Below, piece after piece: positions 7,227 through 15,664 of a DNA stretch of 15,845 nucleotides. Below the pieces are notes generated by a model, which saw only the letters and a program-made list of their open reading frames with translations, was not told the origin of the DNA and ran no database searches. The DNA lies in assembly GCA_012962365.1 (NCBI GenBank), contig DTXR01000452.1, positions 1 to 15,845 on the forward strand, written 5' to 3'. The first letter of the stretch is position 1. Each line of letters starts with the position of its first letter. The position numbers were made by a program, and so were the translations under genes. This stretch comes from Chromatiaceae bacterium (lineage in GTDB: Bacteria; Pseudomonadota; Gammaproteobacteria; Chromatiales; Chromatiaceae).

Positions 7227-8498
7227 TCATACGACTAGCATGGGTAGTGCTTCCCCAACCGTAAAAAATGAACCGAAAACCACCACCCTGTCTCCGGATT
7301 TGGCTTCTGCGGCTGCTGCATCGACAGCCTGCTTCACATTTGCATGATTTTCCATCATCAGCACGGATGGCATTTTTCCGGCCATTGCAGCCAGGCTTTC
7401 CGCCGACAGTCCCCGGCTGTCATCGATGGTGGCAAAATGCCACTTGTCGATCTGATTCCGCATCAGGTCCAGCACGGCTACCACATCCTTGTCTTTGAGC
7501 ATACCCAGCACCGCCAAGGTGCGGCCCGGCACCGGTGTATCCTGCAACCTGTTTTTCAGCGCAGCGACGGCATGGGGGTTGTGAGCCACATCCAGAACCC
7601 ACTGAACGCCCTGCTTCTCCATTATCTGCTGCCTGCCAGCCAGGTTGATCGCTTTCAGCCCCGCCTCGATCGCAGCCTTGTTCACGGGAATATTGCCGGT
7701 CAGCAATTCAAGGGCCATGATGACGCCTGAGGCATTGTCCAGCTGATGCCCGCCGCGCAGGTTCGGAAACGGCAGGCCGGAAACAACACGGTCGGAGCCG
7801 CGCCAGCACCAGCTTTCCCCGATTTTCTCATAGTGATAATCCCGGCCATTGAGGTATAGGGGAACCTGCAACTTTGCAGCGTGGTCCGCGACACTGGCGG
7901 GCATGTCCCTGCCCGAAAATACGGCAGGCTTCCCTTGGCGAAAAATGCCTGCTTTCTCCCGGCCAATGGTTTCCCGGTCGCTGCCCAACCATTCCTGATG
8001 ATCGATATCGATGCTGGTGATGATGGCCAGATCCGCATCGATGATATTCACCGCATCCAGCCGCCCGCCCAGCCCGACTTCCAGCAGCACCACATCCGGT
8101 TTTTCCCGCGCGAAGATGTGCAGTGCCGCCAGAGTGCCAAATTCAAAATAGGTTAGCGGAATATCGCCCCTGGCATCATCGATCGCCTGAAAGGCATCGA
8201 CAATAACCTGATCCGGCACAGGTTCGCCATCGAGACGGATACGCTCGTTGTAGCGCAGCAGGTGGGGAGATGTGTAGCTGCCTGTGCGGCAGCCTGCCTG
8301 TTTGAGTATCGCCTCGAACAAGGCAACAGTAGAACCCTTGCCGTTGGTGCCGGCGATGCTGATAACAGCACCGGATACCAGGCCTGCTGACGCCAGCCGC
8401 CGCCAGACTTGCATCGTCCTCTTCAGGCCCAGGTCAATGGTCTTGGGGTTCAGTCCTTCCTGCCAGCTCAGCCAGTCTTCCAGCCGTGTGTATCTCAA
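7227..8498 (-). CDS. folC: Bifunctional folylpolyglutamate / dihydrofolate synthase
   Basis: ATP-dependent Mur-ligase-family enzyme that adds glutamate to dihydropteroate and to folates. It has 423 aa, typical length. The P-loop GTNGKGS is at 50-56, followed by YTSPHLLRYNERIRLDGEPV, FEFGTLAALHIF, LEVGLGGRLDAVNII (139-153) and ITSIDIDHQEWLG. K182 in REKAGIF matches the carbamylated lysine; DVAHNPHA (303-310) and FGSFFTVGE (408-416) mark the C-terminal domain. The start is TTG: the resulting N-terminus (RYTRLEDWLSW...) lines up with where homologues begin, and no ATG or GTG is near. No good ribosome site precedes it, and it lies 13 nt after the accD stop, so translation probably depends on coupling. 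Shorter starts would damage the first helix. Confidence 0.95.
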   Translation of the reverse strand: MRYTRLEDWLSWQEGLNPKTIDLGLKRTMQVWRRLASAGLVSGAVISIAGTNGKGSTVALFEAILKQAGCRTGSYTSPHLLRYNERIRLDGEPVPDQVIVDAFQAIDDARGDIPLTYFEFGTLAALHIFAREKPDVVLLEVGLGGRLDAVNIIDADLAIITSIDIDHQEWLGSDRETIGREKAGIFRQGKPAVFSGRDMPASVADHAAKLQVPLYLNGRDYHYEKIGESWCWRGSDRVVSGLPFPNLRGGHQLDNASGVIMALELLTGNIPVNKAAIEAGLKAINLAGRQQIMEKQGVQWVLDVAHNPHAVAALKNRLQDTPVPGRTLAVLGMLKDKDVVAVLDLMRNQIDKWHFATIDDSRGLSAESLAAMAGKMPSVLMMENHANVKQAVDAAAAEAKSGDRVVVFGSFFTVGEALPMLVV

Positions 8499-8511
8499 AC
8501 CGGTCGGAAAT

Positions 8512-9375
8512 TCAGGCGCAGGTGGTAGCGTGATTCAGGATACTCAGCACGTTGTAAAGACGATCGCGCATCTGCTCCCGGGGAACGATCATGTCGATGA
8601 CGCCATGCTCAAGCAGAAACTCACTGCGCTGGAAGCCATCCGGCAGCTTTTCCCGCACGGTTTGCTCGATTACCCGAGGGCCGGCAAAACCGATGAGCGC
8701 ACCAGGTTCCGCGACATTCACATCACCCAGCATGGCCAGGCTGGCTGAAACACCGCCCATGGTGGGGTCGGTCATCACGGAAATGAAAGGCACACCCTCG
8801 TCGGCCATGCGTTTGAGTACGGCAGAGGTCTTGGCCATCTGGAACAGAGAGAACAGAGACTCCTGCATGCGTGCGCCACCGCTGGCGGAAAAGCACACAT
8901 AGGGCATGCGTTTCTCCAGCGCAACATTGGCGCCGCGCACGAAACGCTCACCCACCACGGAGCCCATGGACCCACCCATGAATTTGAATTCAAAAGCGGC
9001 AGCGACCAGATCCATGCCCTTGAGTTTGCCGCGCATGACGATCAGCGCATCTTTTTCTTCCGTGGCTTTCTGCGCTGCAGAAAGGCGATCCTTGTATTTC
9101 TTGCTGTCCTTGAATTTCAGGGGATCTTCCGCCTGAAGATCTGCGCCGATTTCCTCCCTGGGCTCCTTGTCCAGAAACAGATCCAGGCGCCGGCGTGCGC
9201 CTATCCGGTTGTGGTGTCCGCATTTGGGGCAGACATCCATGTTCCTTTCCATTTCTGCGCGATAGAGTATGGCGCCACAGCCGGGACATTTGTTCCACAA
9301 GCCTTCTGGCACCGCTTTCTTTGCACTGCCTTCGGTACGGATTACGCTGGGGAGAAGTTTGTCAAACCAACTCAT
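8512..9375 (-). CDS. accD: Acetyl-CoA carboxylase carboxyltransferase subunit beta
   Basis: With AccA it forms the carboxyltransferase that moves CO2 from biotin-BCCP to acetyl-CoA to make malonyl-CoA. A Cys4 zinc ribbon is at the N-terminus (C30, C33, C49, C52 of 287 aa: CPGCG and CPKCG). The crotonase-like carboxyltransferase fold follows, with [23 protein letters not shown] and [12 protein letters not shown]. Two in-frame ATGs lie 6 nt apart. The second (9375) is chosen because GAGGA sits exactly six bases before it and because MSWFDKLL is the usual AccD N-terminus; the first ATG (9381) touches the ribosome site. It lies 41 nt after trpA and 13 nt before folC, in the conserved trp-accD-folC block. 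Confidence 0.96.
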   Translation of the reverse strand: MSWFDKLLPSVIRTEGSAKKAVPEGLWNKCPGCGAILYRAEMERNMDVCPKCGHHNRIGARRRLDLFLDKEPREEIGADLQAEDPLKFKDSKKYKDRLSAAQKATEEKDALIVMRGKLKGMDLVAAAFEFKFMGGSMGSVVGERFVRGANVALEKRMPYVCFSASGGARMQESLFSLFQMAKTSAVLKRMADEGVPFISVMTDPTMGGVSASLAMLGDVNVAEPGALIGFAGPRVIEQTVREKLPDGFQRSEFLLEHGVIDMIVPREQMRDRLYNVLSILNHATTCA

Positions 9376-9381
9376 GGTCAT

Positions 9382-9386
9382 TCCTC
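9382..9386 (-). promoter_or_regulatory. accD ribosome-binding site
   Basis: GAGGA on the minus strand is immediately next to the ATG at 9381 but six bases before the ATG at 9375. The spacing favours the downstream start and so sets the AccD N-terminus. Confidence 0.65.
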
Positions 9387-9416
9387 AATCATCTGGAAAT
9401 CTTGGCCAGTGATGCG

Positions 9417-10223
9417 CTATACCGCATCCATCGCCGTACGCATTTCCTGAAGCAATTGCTTAAGTTCTGCGCCTATCTTATCAGGTTTACTCGCATTTGC
9501 CTCTATTCTGGATACCAGTGCACTGCCCACGACCACAGCATCGGCGATCTTCGACATAGCTGCAGCCATCTCGGCATCCTTTATGCCAAAGCCCACTCCC
9601 AGAGGCATGTCGGTCACTTCACGTATTTCCTGAAGCTTGGCTGCAACATCATCCAGTACCAGGTTTGCGGAACCGGTAACCCCTTTCAGGGAAACATAGT
9701 AGATGAAACCACTGGCGGCATCGGCAATCATTTCCAGGCGATGGCGATGACTGGTAGGCGCTGCCAGGTAAATGGCATCCAGTGCATGGGAACGCAACGC
9801 CTGATTCAGATCGTGGCTTTCCTCCGGCGGAACATCCACGGTGAGCACACCGTCTACCCCGGCGCCGGCAGCCTTCCTGGCAAAGGCTTCATAACCCATG
9901 ACTTCGACGGGATTGAGATAGCCCATGAGAATCACCGGCGTCGCATCATCCTGCTCCCGAAACGCTTTCACCATCCCCAACACATCATGCAGGGAGGTGT
10001 GATGGGCCAGAGCGCGTTCACTGGCGCGCTGAATCACGGGGCCATCCGCCATGGGGTCAGAAAACGGCACGCCCAACTCAATGATGTCGGCTCCCGCAGC
10101 CACCAGATCGTGCATCAGGCCGACGGTAATGCCTGGCTGCGGATCACCAGCGGTGATGAATGGCAGCAAGGCCGTGCGATTTTGTGCCTTCAGGTCGGCA
10201 AAACAGGCGCTGATGCGGCTCAT
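9417..10223 (-). CDS. trpA: Tryptophan synthase alpha subunit
   Basis: Cleaves indole-3-glycerol phosphate to indole and glyceraldehyde 3-phosphate; the indole is channelled to TrpB. It has 268 aa, the same as E. coli TrpA. The catalytic residues E49 ([13 protein letters not shown]) and D60 (MADGP) are in the canonical positions, and [19 protein letters not shown] and VVVGSALV mark the TIM barrel and phosphate site. The frame stays open well upstream into trpB, but that extension has no family similarity. The start at 10223 gives [11 protein letters not shown], which matches known N-termini, and overlaps the trpB stop by 4 nt (ATGA), the usual trpBA coupling that keeps subunits at a 1:1 ratio. 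Confidence 0.97.
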   Translation of the reverse strand: MSRISACFADLKAQNRTALLPFITAGDPQPGITVGLMHDLVAAGADIIELGVPFSDPMADGPVIQRASERALAHHTSLHDVLGMVKAFREQDDATPVILMGYLNPVEVMGYEAFARKAAGAGVDGVLTVDVPPEESHDLNQALRSHALDAIYLAAPTSHRHRLEMIADAASGFIYYVSLKGVTGSANLVLDDVAAKLQEIREVTDMPLGVGFGIKDAEMAAAMSKIADAVVVGSALVSRIEANASKPDKIGAELKQLLQEMRTAMDAV

Positions 10224-11410
10224 AGCTCTATCCCCTCGATGGCGGCCACGGTATGCATGTCCTTGTCGCCCCGACCGGACAGATTCACCAGCACTTTCTG
10301 ATCCGGCTTCATGCCAGCCGCCAGCTTCAATGCGTAAGCCACCGCATGGCTGGATTCCAGCGCGGGAATAATCCCTTCTGTAACGGTGAGGAGATGGAAG
10401 GCATCCAGCGCTTCCTGATCGTCGATCGCGACATAGTTGGCCCGACCGATATCTTTCAACCAGGCATGTTCCGGTCCCACGCCCGGGTAATCCAACCCCG
10501 CAGAAATGGAGTGGGTCTCGATGATCTGGCCATCCCTGTCTTCCATCAGGTAGGTGCGGTTGCCGTGGAGCACCCCTGGCGCCCCCGCGCACAATGGCGC
10601 GGCATGATGTCCTGTATCCAGGCCATCGCCTGCGGCTTCCACGCCGTAGATGGCAACGTCTTTATCTTCTAGGAAAGGATGAAACAATCCGATGGCATTG
10701 GAACCGCCCCCCACGCAGGCTACCAGTGCATCGGGCAGGCTGCCGGTCATTTCCTGCATCTGCTGACGCGCCTCCCGACCGATGATGGTCTGGAAGTCCC
10801 GCACCATGGCCGGATAGGGATGTGGACCGGCCACGGTGCCGATGATATAGAAGGTATCATCGACGGTAGCCACCCAGTCACGCATGGCTTCGTTCAAGGC
10901 ATCCTTCAGTGTTTTCGAACCGGAGGACACGGAACGCACCTCGGCGCCCAGCAGGCGCATGCGATAGACGTTGGCTTCCTGGCGGGCCACATCCACCTCG
11001 CCCATGTATACCACGCATTCCAGCCCCAGACGGGCGGCGACAGTGGCCGTGGCCACACCATGCTGCCCTGCACCCGTCTCGGCGATGATGCGGGTCTTGC
11101 CCATGCGCTTGGCAAGCAGTGCCTGGCCGATGGTGTTGTTCACTTTGTGGGCGCCGGTATGGTTGAGATCCTCCCGTTTGAGATAGATCTGGGCGCCGCC
11201 GTTCTCACGGCTGAGGCGCTGGGCATGATAGATGGGTGACGGACGGCCTACATAGTGTTGCATGTCGGCATCCAGCTCGGTGAGAAAATCCGGATCGGCC
11301 AGGTATTTCTCGTAGGCCTCGCGCAATTCCTGCAAGGCTTCCATCAGGGTTTCTGCCACGAATACGCCGCCATAGGGACCGAAATGCCCGTGTTCATCCG
11401 GCATGTTCAT
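10220..11410 (-). CDS. trpB: Tryptophan synthase beta subunit
   Basis: PLP enzyme that condenses indole with L-serine to give tryptophan. It has 396 aa with the chosen start (E. coli 397). The PLP lysine is K89 in [10 protein letters not shown], the catalytic glutamate is E111 in [15 protein letters not shown], and [10 protein letters not shown] binds the cofactor phosphate. [14 protein letters not shown] near the start contains the loop that contacts TrpA. The open frame runs 87 bases further upstream, overlapping trpF, but those codons do not look like Trp[12 protein letters not shown] at 11410 is preferred, 7 nt after the trpF stop; the Met at 11404 is a possible alternative. A GGAG lies inside the trpF end, about 15 nt upstream, which is rather far. 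Confidence 0.97.
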   Translation of the reverse strand: MNMPDEHGHFGPYGGVFVAETLMEALQELREAYEKYLADPDFLTELDADMQHYVGRPSPIYHAQRLSRENGGAQIYLKREDLNHTGAHKVNNTIGQALLAKRMGKTRIIAETGAGQHGVATATVAARLGLECVVYMGEVDVARQEANVYRMRLLGAEVRSVSSGSKTLKDALNEAMRDWVATVDDTFYIIGTVAGPHPYPAMVRDFQTIIGREARQQMQEMTGSLPDALVACVGGGSNAIGLFHPFLEDKDVAIYGVEAAGDGLDTGHHAAPLCAGAPGVLHGNRTYLMEDRDGQIIETHSISAGLDYPGVGPEHAWLKDIGRANYVAIDDQEALDAFHLLTVTEGIIPALESSHAVAYALKLAAGMKPDQKVLVNLSGRGDKDMHTVAAIEGIEL

Positions 11411-11417
11411 GAATGAA

Positions 11418-12041
11418 TCATTGTTCTCCAAGCTGTACACCTCGTATGAATTGCTCAATCTTCTGATGATCCTTGATTCCCTTCGATGCTTCCACACCCC
11501 CGCTCACGTCCACGGCATAAGGCTTCACCTGGCGCACTGCATCCGCCACGTTGTCCGGCGTCAGGCCGCCGGCAAGCACGATGCGTTTTGCCAGCCGGGT
11601 TGGAATTCTCTCCCAATCGAAGGCTTCACCGGTTCCACCAGGCACTCCCGGCCTGTAGGCGTCGAGCAGCAGCGCCCGGGCATCTGCATAGTCTGACTCG
11701 ATCCTGGCCAGATCCACATCGTCCTTCATGCGCACCGCCTTGATCCAGGGGCGACCATGTTCAGCGCAAGAGTCCGGGCATTCATTACCGTGGAACTGGA
11801 GCAGATCGATGCGTGTCTCACGGACCACCTCGGCAATGGCTTCCCGATCAGCATTGACGAACAGAGCCACGGTGGTAATGAAGGGCGGGAGCGACCGGAT
11901 GATGGATGTTGCCCGAGCCACCTCCACATGCCGGGGACTGGGCGGATAGAACACAAAGCCCAGTGCATCGGCACCCGCTTCTATGGCCGCCATGGCGTCT
12001 TCCAGGCGGGTGATGCCGCATATCTTGACTCGGGTTCGCAT
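11418..12041 (-). CDS. trpF: Phosphoribosylanthranilate isomerase
   Basis: Amadori rearrangement of phosphoribosylanthranilate to CdRP, between TrpD and TrpC. A stand-alone 207-aa TIM barrel, not fused to TrpC as in enterics. The general base C8 is in VKICGIT, the general acid D127 is in LLLDAYRPG, and [26 protein letters not shown] and DVSGGVE are all family signatures. The ATG follows truA by 9 nt with no recognisable ribosome site: the preceding bases are ATTTGCCGTC. An extended -10 box ends 9 nt before the ATG (see that feature), so this gene may be read from a leaderless transcript, by coupling to truA, or both. The remaining trp genes (trpE, trpG, trpD, trpC) are not in the window. Confidence 0.96.
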   Translation of the reverse strand: MRTRVKICGITRLEDAMAAIEAGADALGFVFYPPSPRHVEVARATSIIRSLPPFITTVALFVNADREAIAEVVRETRIDLLQFHGNECPDSCAEHGRPWIKAVRMKDDVDLARIESDYADARALLLDAYRPGVPGGTGEAFDWERIPTRLAKRIVLAGGLTPDNVADAVRQVKPYAVDVSGGVEASKGIKDHQKIEQFIRGVQLGEQ

Positions 12042-12049
12042 GACGGCAA

Positions 12050-12058
12050 ATTATAGCA
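12050..12058 (-). promoter_or_regulatory. Possible extended -10 promoter at the truA-trpF junction
   Basis: Minus-strand TGCTATAAT is a perfect TGn extended -10. It overlaps the truA stop codon (TAA lies within TATAAT). The usual start point would fall at or next to the A of the trpF ATG (12041). No good -35 exists 16-18 bp upstream, which extended -10 promoters can tolerate. The codons Met-Leu-stop (ATG CTA TAA) also explain the string, so it could be accidental. Confidence 0.35.
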
Positions 12059-12839
12059 TCAGCAGGCCGGCTTCTTGTGCATTTACCGGAATCCCGTAGC
12101 GCAAATCATAATCGACCTGGTGGAAATACAAGCCGTCAGGAGCTGCGGTCATGCCTCCCTGGCGCCTGTCCCTGTGTTCGAGAACCTCTGCTGCCCAGTC
12201 GACAGGCCGATCACCAGAGCCTATGGCAATCAGTACACCGGCAATATTACGCACCATATGATGCAGAAATCCATCTGCATACACTTCCATCACCACAAAA
12301 TCGCCATGACGCATTACTTTCAGCGAGTGCAGCGTGCGCACCGGGCTTTTTGCCTGACAGTGCACCGTTCGATAGCTGGTAAAATCATGCTTCCCCACCA
12401 GCACCTGACCGGCCTGTTGCATGTGCACAGCATCAAGGGGGCGATGCACCCAGGTTACCCGTGAAGAAAGAATTGCGGGGCGACTCTTCCGGTTCAGTAT
12501 GAAATAACGATAGGTTCTCGCCTGGGCGGAAAAGCGCGCATGAAAATCCTTAGGTACTTCCTGCGCCCAGAGCACGCTGATGTCGGCAGGCAGTTTGATG
12601 TTGGAGCCCATCACCCAGCCATGGGTGGGGCGCAGGGCTTCGGTATCGAAATGAACCACCTGCGCATTGGCATGTACGCCGGTGTCCGTGCGGCCTGCGG
12701 CAATAACCTGCACCTTATGATCCGCTACTGAAGACAGCGCCTGCTCCAGCGATTCCTGTACGGTTCTCACGCCACTCTTCTGGCTCTGAAAACCGCAAAA
12801 ACGGCTGCCGTCATATTCCACGCCCAGCGCAATCCGCAC
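12051..12839 (-). CDS. truA: tRNA pseudouridine(38-40) synthase
   Basis: Converts uridines 38-40 in the anticodon arm of many tRNAs to pseudouridine. Family signatures are LGVEYDGSRFCGFQ at the N-terminus, AAGRTDTGVHA with the catalytic Asp (D52 from the chosen start), NSRKS-like RYFILNRKSRPAIL, HDFTSYR, and FLHHMVRNIAGVLIAIG at the C-terminus. The longest frame begins at a TTG (12857), but that codon lies in the foot of the terminator-like hairpin and before the ribosome site. The GTG at 12839 follows GGAGGA directly and gives 262 aa, close to E. coli TruA (270). It lies downstream of fimV, as in Pseudomonas. Confidence 0.95.
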   Translation of the reverse strand: MRIALGVEYDGSRFCGFQSQKSGVRTVQESLEQALSSVADHKVQVIAAGRTDTGVHANAQVVHFDTEALRPTHGWVMGSNIKLPADISVLWAQEVPKDFHARFSAQARTYRYFILNRKSRPAILSSRVTWVHRPLDAVHMQQAGQVLVGKHDFTSYRTVHCQAKSPVRTLHSLKVMRHGDFVVMEVYADGFLHHMVRNIAGVLIAIGSGDRPVDWAAEVLEHRDRRQGGMTAAPDGLYFHQVDYDLRYGIPVNAQEAGLLML

Positions 12840-12842
12840 ATT

Positions 12843-12848
12843 TCCTCC
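12843..12848 (-). promoter_or_regulatory. truA ribosome-binding site
   Basis: Minus-strand GGAGGA, three bases from the GTG at 12837-12839. It is one of the strongest ribosome sites in the window and decides the GTG over the upstream TTG. It follows directly the TTTT of the fimV terminator tract. Confidence 0.7.
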
Positions 12849-12874
12849 AAAAGACAAGGGCGCCGAAGCGCCCT
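12848..12874 (-). terminator. Hairpin terminator after fimV
   Basis: Minus-strand AGGGCGCTTCGGCGCCCT is a perfect 7-bp GC-rich stem closed by a UUCG tetraloop on a C-G pair, the exceptionally stable form (stem arms 12868-12874 and 12857-12863, loop 12864-12867). The tail reads TTGTCTTTT, a broken T-tract that may terminate only in part. It lies 27 nt after the fimV stop and ends at the truA ribosome site. Confidence 0.7.
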
Positions 12875-12901
12875 GTTGCTATTCAAGACATGTAAAGAAG
12901 G

Positions 12902-15664
12902 TCAGCTTTCGATCTGCCCCAGCAATTCCTGGGCAATCTCCTTCTGCTCCGGCGTACCGTCTTCTTCCACTTCCTGAAGAATGCCACGGGCACCATCGGC
13001 ATCGCCAATTTCCATGAATGCCTTGGCCAACTCCAGCTTGGTTTCGACTTCGTCACCAATAACAGAATCTTCACTAACAGACACATTCAGGTCATCTTCC
13101 AGACCGGAAATCTGACTGTCCGGCGTAATATTTTCGCTCAGATTCGAGAAACGATCATCTTCGAGACCAAGAGGTTCATCCAGAATCTGAGAATCAGCCA
13201 TCACCCCTTCCAGGTCATTAGACAGATCGGCCAGCGCATCATCCAGGTTGGCAGAGCCTACATCGATATCACCCAGGTCATTGATATCCAGCATCTCGGT
13301 ATGCAGTTCGGTTTCCGCCAGTGCTTCGTTGTCCGCCGCCGCCAGCTGATCTGTGCTGATACTGTCATCGGATTTTTCCGGTGCAGCCTCTTCTTCAGCA
13401 TCCAATCCGGAAATATCCAGATCCAGTTCGCTGAAACCTTCCATTGGCTCACTGTCCACATTGAGTACGGAATCGACTTCTTCCGCCAGCGTACTCAGAT
13501 CCAGGGACAACTCACTGTCCGTACCGGTACTGTCACCATCCACCATAGCTGGAGCCGATGCCGCGACGCCGGCGATAAACAGTGGATTGGACTTGTCCAG
13601 ATCCCTACCCATGATCTGTATGTGCTCCCAGGCTTTGGGATCTTCCTCATACTGACCACTCTTGACCATGTCTTCGGCGAGGGCGGCGAAATCATTCTTC
13701 TTTTGCGTGGCGTAATAGACTTCCAGCATCTTGTATTTCACTGCCGCAGAGTCGTTACCCGAAGCCATGGCATCGCGCAGAATTTCTTCTGCCTGCTGAT
13801 AACGTCCATAAGCGATATATACATCAGCTTCGGAGACAGGATCCACTTCCGCAGTGTCTTCCTGCAGCCCCTTGAACTCCTCGGTTGAGTATTCACTCAG
13901 GAAGGAGGTATCACCTACGGCGCCGGCTGCGACATGATCAGCCACCGTATCAGCCAAACTGGATTCCTCTTCCAGCAGGATACTTTCCTGATCGACCGAT
14001 TCATCGCTCATCTGGGACATGGGGGTTACTGAACGGCCATCATCCTTCTTCCTTCTTCCCAGCAGCAATGCGAGCAACAACAACAGGAATGCCCCACCCG
14101 CTCCGGCAGCCAACTGCCAGTTTTCCTGCGCCCAAGCAATGGGGTCGTCGGTGATCGACACAGGCTTGGCAGGTGCCTTTTCCATCTCAGCCTCGGCGGC
14201 AGGCTTCTCTTCTTCCGATGGCGCTTCCTCGACCGGTTGCTCTTCTACAGGCGCCACCACGTCTTCTTCGACCACTGCTGCCACTTCTTCAGTTTCTGCC
14301 GGTTCTTCGCCTACCGCGCCGCTTTCTTCTGTAGTTACTCCACCGGCAGGCTCCTCAACCATTTCCCCCACAGTTGCTTCCGCCACCTCTTCTGTCTCTT
14401 GCTCTGGCGGGACAATTTCTTCTGCTGCGGTTTCCTCAACCTCACCTACCGCTGTTTCTGCCGTTTCCTCGACTGCAGCGAGTTCCTCCGCAGGCGCTTG
14501 GGCTGCAGTTTCCCCGGCAATGTCTTCCGTCGCCGCAACGTCGCCCATTCCCTGTTGCAGACGCGCCAGCTCTTCATCCTTGAGTTTCAGAAGACGCTGA
14601 GTATCTTCCAGCTGTTGCTGCAAAGCCTCCATCTGACTGCGCGCCTGAGCTGCTTCCTGGCGGGCAGTTTCCGTTTCCTCTTCAAGCAGCAGCAGTCGCT
14701 GCTTGAGATCGGCGCTGCCTTGCTCCACCTTCAGATCGGAAATGGCCTGCTCCGTTTCCGCTCCGGCAGGTTCCTCTGCAGGAGCTCCAGCAATCTTCAG
14801 CTGAACGTCTTCTTCCCCGACAGCCTCACTCGGGGCCATTGTTTCAGTTTTTGCAACCTGCCCATCTTCAGTAGCAGTCGCCGCCTGTTCTGCGTTGCTC
14901 ATCCAGTTTTCGGTTTGCTGCTGAAACTCTGATACCGCTTCTTTGCGATCAATGCCCGTGATTTCTTCCGGGGAAGGCACCTTCAGCACACGGCCTTTTT
15001 TCAACAGATTGATATTGTTGTGCAGGAATGCATCCGGATTGGCCTTATAGAGCGCCATCATCATCTGATGAATGGAAATGCCATCGGATCTCAGGCTGTC
15101 GGCAATTTCCCACAAGGTTTCGTTGGCCTGGACCGGGCCATATTCGCCGTCAGCCTGTGCCTGTTGCACACGGGCAGACGGCGTAGCAGGCTTGGTTTTG
15201 GACTGTACAGCGGCTTTTCCGGCGGCCTTACTGGTGGCCGTTTTGACCTTGGGTGCTCGCCGTTTTGTCACGGCCGGAGGATCCAACAATGCGGTATATT
15301 CCCTTACCAACTGACCATTTGGCCAGTCAACCTTGACGAAGAAGTCGAGGAACGGCTCTCTGATGGGTTCCTGACTGGTAACGCGAATAATCGCCTTGCC
15401 ATTTTTCAGGCGCATGGGTTTGAACCTCAGCCGGGTAAGAAAAAAGCTGCGCTCAAGCCCAACACGGGAAAAGACGTCTGCGGGCGCCAGGCTTACCCTA
15501 AGGGTATCCAGTGAACCTTTTTTCACTGAAATCAATTCGATATCAGCCTTGAATTTTTCATTCAGCGCAGAATGGGTCGTCATATCTCCCATACCCAGCG
15601 CATGAACAGACATGGGCAGACTGCCCACCGCGAGTGATACTGCTAATGCCAGCTTGCGGATCAT
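12902..15664 (-). CDS. fimV: FimV/HubP-like polar peptidoglycan-binding protein
   Basis: Single-pass scaffold that organises the cell pole and promotes type IV pilus assembly in Pseudomonas (TspA/HubP in relatives). It has 920 aa with the start at 15664; a frame 12 codons longer exists, but MIRKLALAVSLAVG preceded by GGGAGGG three bases away is a standard secretion signal and start. Parts: signal peptide 1-22 (cut near VHA/LG); conserved FimV N-terminal domain to ~130; Lys/Ala-rich linker; LysM-like domain 174-230 (NETLWEIADSLRSDG, LKKGRVLKVPSPEE); coiled coil ~306-372; Glu/Ala/Pro/Val low-complexity region 376-500; membrane helix ~517-536 followed by RRKKDDGR; TPR-like repeat ~612-670; an acidic Asp/Ser/Leu stretch; and the conserved FimV C-terminal domain ~872-918 (KLELAKAFMEIGDADGARGILQEV). 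The order matches the family. Confidence 0.93.
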   Translation of the reverse strand: MIRKLALAVSLAVGSLPMSVHALGMGDMTTHSALNEKFKADIELISVKKGSLDTLRVSLAPADVFSRVGLERSFFLTRLRFKPMRLKNGKAIIRVTSQEPIREPFLDFFVKVDWPNGQLVREYTALLDPPAVTKRRAPKVKTATSKAAGKAAVQSKTKPATPSARVQQAQADGEYGPVQANETLWEIADSLRSDGISIHQMMMALYKANPDAFLHNNINLLKKGRVLKVPSPEEITGIDRKEAVSEFQQQTENWMSNAEQAATATEDGQVAKTETMAPSEAVGEEDVQLKIAGAPAEEPAGAETEQAISDLKVEQGSADLKQRLLLLEEETETARQEAAQARSQMEALQQQLEDTQRLLKLKDEELARLQQGMGDVAATEDIAGETAAQAPAEELAAVEETAETAVGEVEETAAEEIVPPEQETEEVAEATVGEMVEEPAGGVTTEESGAVGEEPAETEEVAAVVEEDVVAPVEEQPVEEAPSEEEKPAAEAEMEKAPAKPVSITDDPIAWAQENWQLAAGAGGAFLLLLLALLLGRRKKDDGRSVTPMSQMSDESVDQESILLEEESSLADTVADHVAAGAVGDTSFLSEYSTEEFKGLQEDTAEVDPVSEADVYIAYGRYQQAEEILRDAMASGNDSAAVKYKMLEVYYATQKKNDFAALAEDMVKSGQYEEDPKAWEHIQIMGRDLDKSNPLFIAGVAASAPAMVDGDSTGTDSELSLDLSTLAEEVDSVLNVDSEPMEGFSELDLDISGLDAEEEAAPEKSDDSISTDQLAAADNEALAETELHTEMLDINDLGDIDVGSANLDDALADLSNDLEGVMADSQILDEPLGLEDDRFSNLSENITPDSQISGLEDDLNVSVSEDSVIGDEVETKLELAKAFMEIGDADGARGILQEVEEDGTPEQKEIAQELLGQIES

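Noticed and set aside
10224..10592. Open frame extending trpA about 120 codons upstream, inside trpB.
   Set aside because: The extension is trpB read in another frame (Arg/Gly-rich, no family similarity); the standard TrpA N-terminus and ATGA overlap fix the start at 10223.
14019..14600. Long plus-strand frame rich in Ser, Ala and Thr opposite fimV.
   Set aside because: It is the antisense image of Glu/Ala codons in the low-complexity part of fimV; no ribosome site or recognisable domain.
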